A stretch of DNA of 6,268 nucleotides, taken from positions 1 through 6,268 of the forward strand of contig JAGARY010000139.1 of NCBI GenBank assembly GCA_017622055.1, given 5' to 3'. The position numbers and the translations under genes are program-made. The notes under the pieces were generated by a model. It worked only from the letters and a program-made list of their open reading frames with translations, searched no databases and was not told where the DNA came from. This stretch comes from Treponema sp. (GTDB lineage Bacteria; Spirochaetota; Spirochaetia; Treponematales; Treponemataceae). Below are positions 4,489 through 6,268 of this stretch, piece after piece; the stretch's first letter is position 1, and each line of letters opens with the position of its first letter.

Positions 4489-4932
4489 TTATTTTTTGTG
4501 TTCGTAAATTACAGTTTCCCCAATATAGGCGAAGGTACAACATGCCAAAATGTATTCAATTTCTGATGATTGCTCTGGTGTAATTGGTGTAATTCCTACA
4601 ATTTTTGCAAATCTAAAAACATCACCACCAATAATCCTTTGGATAATTACTGGAACTCCAAACTGGTTTATAAAAAGTCTTTCTATAACTTTTTGAATTT
4701 TACATAAAATAAAAGCTGAGTTAATTTGTTTTTCTGATAGTGATTTATATGCTCGTTTTGGATTTACAATTCCATCAATTACAAGTAATCCTGTTTTATT
4801 TTGTAAAGAATTTTCAAAATTAGATTCGCAAAATTTAATAAAACTGTTTTCAACTTTATTTTCTGTTGATGTCATAACTTTTTGTTTTTGAAAAGACTGT
4901 GTAGAATCGTTCATTTTGTTTTGGTTGTTCAT
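4489..4932 (-). CDS. Conserved-looking protein of unknown function, 147 aa
   Basis: I do not recognise this protein. Residues 1-45 are polar and rich in Asn, Gln, Lys and Ser, and look disordered. Residues 46-147 look globular: TGLLVIDGIVNPKRAYKSL, then a helical stretch SAFILCKIQKVIERLFINQF, then a GVPVIIQRIIGGDVFRFAKIVGITPITPEQ strand-loop region and a C-terminal hydrophobic helix with a Cys-Cys pair (EIEYILACCTFAYIGETVIYEHKK). No signal peptide or clear membrane helix is seen. The ATG at 4932 has a GGAA about 9 nt upstream; ATGs at 4914 and 4875 are alternatives that would trim only the polar tail. It converges with the glyoxalase-like gene and diverges from the second MBL-fold gene, so it is a single-gene unit. 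Its ORF is long and codon use looks normal, so I think it is real. Confidence 0.68.
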   Translation of the reverse strand: MNNQNKMNDSTQSFQKQKVMTSTENKVENSFIKFCESNFENSLQNKTGLLVIDGIVNPKRAYKSLSEKQINSAFILCKIQKVIERLFINQFGVPVIIQRIIGGDVFRFAKIVGITPITPEQSSEIEYILACCTFAYIGETVIYEHKK

Positions 4933-4981
4933 TTTTGTTTCCGATTTGTTGGATTAATTTTTTTGAGATTCCGCATATTTG

Positions 4982-5011
4982 AATATAATAAAATCCAATT
5001 TCAAATGGAAA
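4982..5011 (-). promoter_or_regulatory. Candidate promoter of the 147-aa gene
   Basis: On the minus strand TTTCCA (5006-5011), 18-nt spacing, TATATT (4982-4987). It would give a leader of about 45 nt. Between the two boxes lies a small interrupted palindrome TCCA-N8-TGGA (4994-5009) that could be an operator or chance. Confidence 0.3.
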
Positions 5012-5028
5012 TAAAAAATAAATTGTAT

Positions 5029-5056
5029 TTATCATTATTTCTTTTAGTGCTATCAT
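5029..5056 (+). promoter_or_regulatory. Candidate extended -10 promoter of the second MBL-fold gene
   Basis: TTATCA (5029-5034), 16-nt spacing, then TGC-TATCAT (-10 at 5051-5056) with the TG of an extended -10. Transcription would begin near 5063, leaving a leader of about 20 nt before the ATG at 5085. That leader has no clear Shine-Dalgarno motif. Confidence 0.42.
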
Positions 5057-5084
5057 TAATTTGAAAATCGAAAAGCAAAAATTT

Positions 5085-5951
5085 ATGAAAATTACAGTTC
5101 TTGTTGAAAATACAATTTCAGAAAATCCTAACGTGAAAAATCTTTCTCTACAAGCTGAACACGGATTAAGTTTGCACATTCAAACTGAATTTGACTCTAA
5201 GAATAATTATCAAATTCTTTTTGATATGGGGCAGTCAAATCTTTTTCAAAAAAATGCAAATCTTTTAGGAGTGAACTTAGAATCTGTTGATTTTGCAGTT
5301 TTATCTCATGGTCATTATGATCACGGCGGACTTTCTTCTTCAGATTCCGCACAAAATGGACTTTTTGCTTTTTCTAAAATTAATCAAACTTCGCCAATTT
5401 ATATAAATCAAAATGCTTTTTCACAAAATTACAATGGAAGCAAAAAATATATTGGTTTAGATCAATCACTTTTGCAAAATGATGAACTAAAATCTCGCTT
5501 TGTTTTTACTAAAGATAAAACTCAAATTACAGAAGATATTTTGCTTTTTTCTTGCAATGATTATCCAAAAATTGTTCCCACAAATCCTTATGGATTAATG
5601 CAACTTAAAAATGGAAATTTTATTCCAGATAATTTTAATCATGAGCATTATCTTTTAATTCAAGAAAACAAAAAGAAAATTTTAATAAGCGGATGTTCCC
5701 ATAAAGGAATTTTGAACATTGTAGAATGGTTTAAGCCAGATTTTTTAATAGGAGGTTTTCATTTTAAGTCTATTGATGTGGAAAATCCTTTGGAAAAGCA
5801 ACAATTAATTGATTTCGGAAAAAAACTTTCTTCCTATAATACAATTTTTTTTACTTGTCATTGCACAGGAACTAGTCAATTTGAAATTCTAAAACCAATT
5901 ATGAAAGAAAAACTTGAATATATTGGAACTGGCGATTCAATTGAGATTTAA
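5085..5951 (+). CDS. MBL-fold protein of the TM0207/MJ0301 (dihydropterin phosphate synthase-like) type
   Basis: A 288-aa metallo-beta-lactamase-fold protein. The opening MKITVLVENT and AEHGLSLHI, the metal motif SHGHYDHGG (74-82), HEHYLL (186-191), SGCSHKGILNIV (202-213), GGFHF (223-227), TCHCTG (257-262) and the closing GTGDSI appear in the order typical of the family often labelled 7,8-dihydropterin-6-methyl-4-(beta-D-ribofuranosyl)aminobenzene-5'-phosphate synthase. That label comes from archaeal methanopterin work; the true role in bacteria is uncertain, so only a metal-dependent hydrolase or transferase role is supported. I prefer the ATG at 5085 over the TTG at 5061, because the family N-terminus begins exactly at MKI and the TTG would fall at the predicted transcription start. 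It diverges from the 147-aa gene and is followed by 52 nt before the M48 gene. It is not closely related to the other MBL-fold gene in the window. Confidence 0.9.
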   Translation: MKITVLVENTISENPNVKNLSLQAEHGLSLHIQTEFDSKNNYQILFDMGQSNLFQKNANLLGVNLESVDFAVLSHGHYDHGGLSSSDSAQNGLFAFSKINQTSPIYINQNAFSQNYNGSKKYIGLDQSLLQNDELKSRFVFTKDKTQITEDILLFSCNDYPKIVPTNPYGLMQLKNGNFIPDNFNHEHYLLIQENKKKILISGCSHKGILNIVEWFKPDFLIGGFHFKSIDVENPLEKQQLIDFGKKLSSYNTIFFTCHCTGTSQFEILKPIMKEKLEYIGTGDSIEI

Positions 5952-5959
5952 CACTGTCC

Positions 5960-5971
5960 AAAGATATCTTT
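5960..5971. other. Perfect 12-bp palindrome downstream of the MBL-fold gene
   Basis: AAAGATATCTTT followed by T-rich sequence. It is too loopless and AT-rich to be a convincing terminator. It adjoins the region where the -35 of the M48 promoter would lie, so an operator is possible, though equally it could be chance. Confidence 0.2.
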
Positions 5972-5997
5972 TATTTTATTAACTTCTACTATATAAT
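5969..5997 (+). promoter_or_regulatory. Promoter of the M48 protease gene, apparently leaderless
   Basis: A consensus TATAAT lies at 5992-5997, six bases before the ATG at 6004; the hexamer 17 nt upstream (TTTTAT) is a weak -35. Expected initiation falls at or beside the A of the ATG, and no Shine-Dalgarno motif exists, so the transcript is probably leaderless, as predicted for clpP. Confidence 0.5.
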
Positions 5998-6003
5998 AAT
6001 TAT

Positions 6004-6268
6004 ATGAACATTGTTGTAAACTTTTCAAATCCTTTTGTAATCATTTTTTTTGTTGGAACAATTTTAAGTTTTTTAATTAATCACTTTTTAGAATTTATTG
6101 ATTACAAAGCCAGAAAAACAAACGGTGGAAAATTACCTGCGGAATTACAAGATATTTCTTTGGCAGTGGAAACTTTTGATACAAAAAAATTAAAATCAAT
6201 TTGCGATTACGAAAATGCAAAATATTTTTTATGGATTCCTTCTTCAATTTGCTCATTAATTTTGTCAA
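6004..6268 (+). CDS. M48 (Ste24/CAAX protease-like) membrane metalloprotease, N-terminal part
   Basis: The first 88 codons of a gene that leaves the window at the right edge. It opens with a membrane helix (about residues 8-26, NPFVIIFFVGTILSFLINHFL). The characteristic N-terminal segment of Ste24-type M48 peptidases follows: INHFLEFIDYKARKTNGGKLPAELQ, in which the hydrophobic-aromatic-x-R-xx-x-G-LP pattern is diagnostic, then a YENAKYFLWIPSS stretch leading to a second membrane helix. Family members are multi-pass membrane zinc proteases (HExxH, outside this window) acting in membrane protein quality control; bacterial forms do not process prenylated proteins as far as is known. The ATG at 6004 is the first in frame and sits right after the promoter. 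Confidence 0.8.
   Translation, partial: MNIVVNFSNPFVIIFFVGTILSFLINHFLEFIDYKARKTNGGKLPAELQDISLAVETFDTKKLKSICDYENAKYFLWIPSSICSLILS

Noticed and set aside
4486..4491. Bidirectional terminator between the convergent stops
   Set aside because: Only 3 nt separate the stop codons; the AATAATTATT symmetry has no G-C pairs and would not form a stable hairpin.
5061..5084. TTG start for the second MBL-fold gene
   Set aside because: The family N-terminus begins at the ATG at 5085, and the TTG lies at the predicted transcription start.
4856..5179. Overlapping frames on both strands across the 4932-5085 divergent gap (minus 4856-5179, plus 4882-5064)
   Set aside because: Both overlap well-supported genes in other frames, have no ribosome site and show only AT-driven hydrophobic composition.

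Overview
The window is AT-rich with a bacterial gene layout. Its gene set resembles a host-associated spirochaete of the Treponema group: a stand-alone DbpA-type RNA-binding protein, a UPF0158-GNAT fusion, a Ste24-type M48 protease, a short DtxR-family regulator and a solitary ClpP. This assignment is inferred from the mix of proteins and base composition; no marker gene or rRNA is present to prove it.

Layout. Bases 1-763 (minus strand) hold a two-gene unit: a DtxR-family metal-dependent repressor followed, with an 8-base overlap, by the N-terminal third of an AI-2E/PerM-type membrane protein that runs off the left edge. Bases 764-1483 form a long divergent intergenic region with no believable gene. 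It holds the dtxR control region, two related palindromic elements of about 228 bp (836-1064 and 1191-1416) in opposite orientation, and a promoter placed so close to the next start codon that the mRNA would be leaderless.

Bases 1484-4485 (plus strand) hold four closely packed genes. First come clpP and a UPF0158-GNAT fusion, 5 nt apart. After a 60-nt gap with its own candidate promoter and a strong Shine-Dalgarno site come a DbpA-domain RNA-binding protein and a glyoxalase-II-like metallo-beta-lactamase-fold hydrolase with a TTG start. A 147-aa protein of unknown function lies on the minus strand (4489-4932), its stop codon 3 nt from that of the hydrolase. Divergent from it is a second, unrelated MBL-fold enzyme (5085-5951, TM0207/MJ0301 type). 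The last gene (6004 to the right edge) is the N-terminus of an M48/Ste24-like membrane protease, again apparently leaderless.

Functionally this looks like core housekeeping and stress-response sequence (proteolysis, RNA binding, metal-dependent hydrolases, metal-responsive regulation) rather than a defence island or prophage. The part that ordinary genes do not explain is the 836-1416 repeat region. It has visibly higher GC than its surroundings, nested inverted repeats, and a shared loop motif, TTCGCT-NN-GCT, at the tip of stems whose sequences differ between copies.
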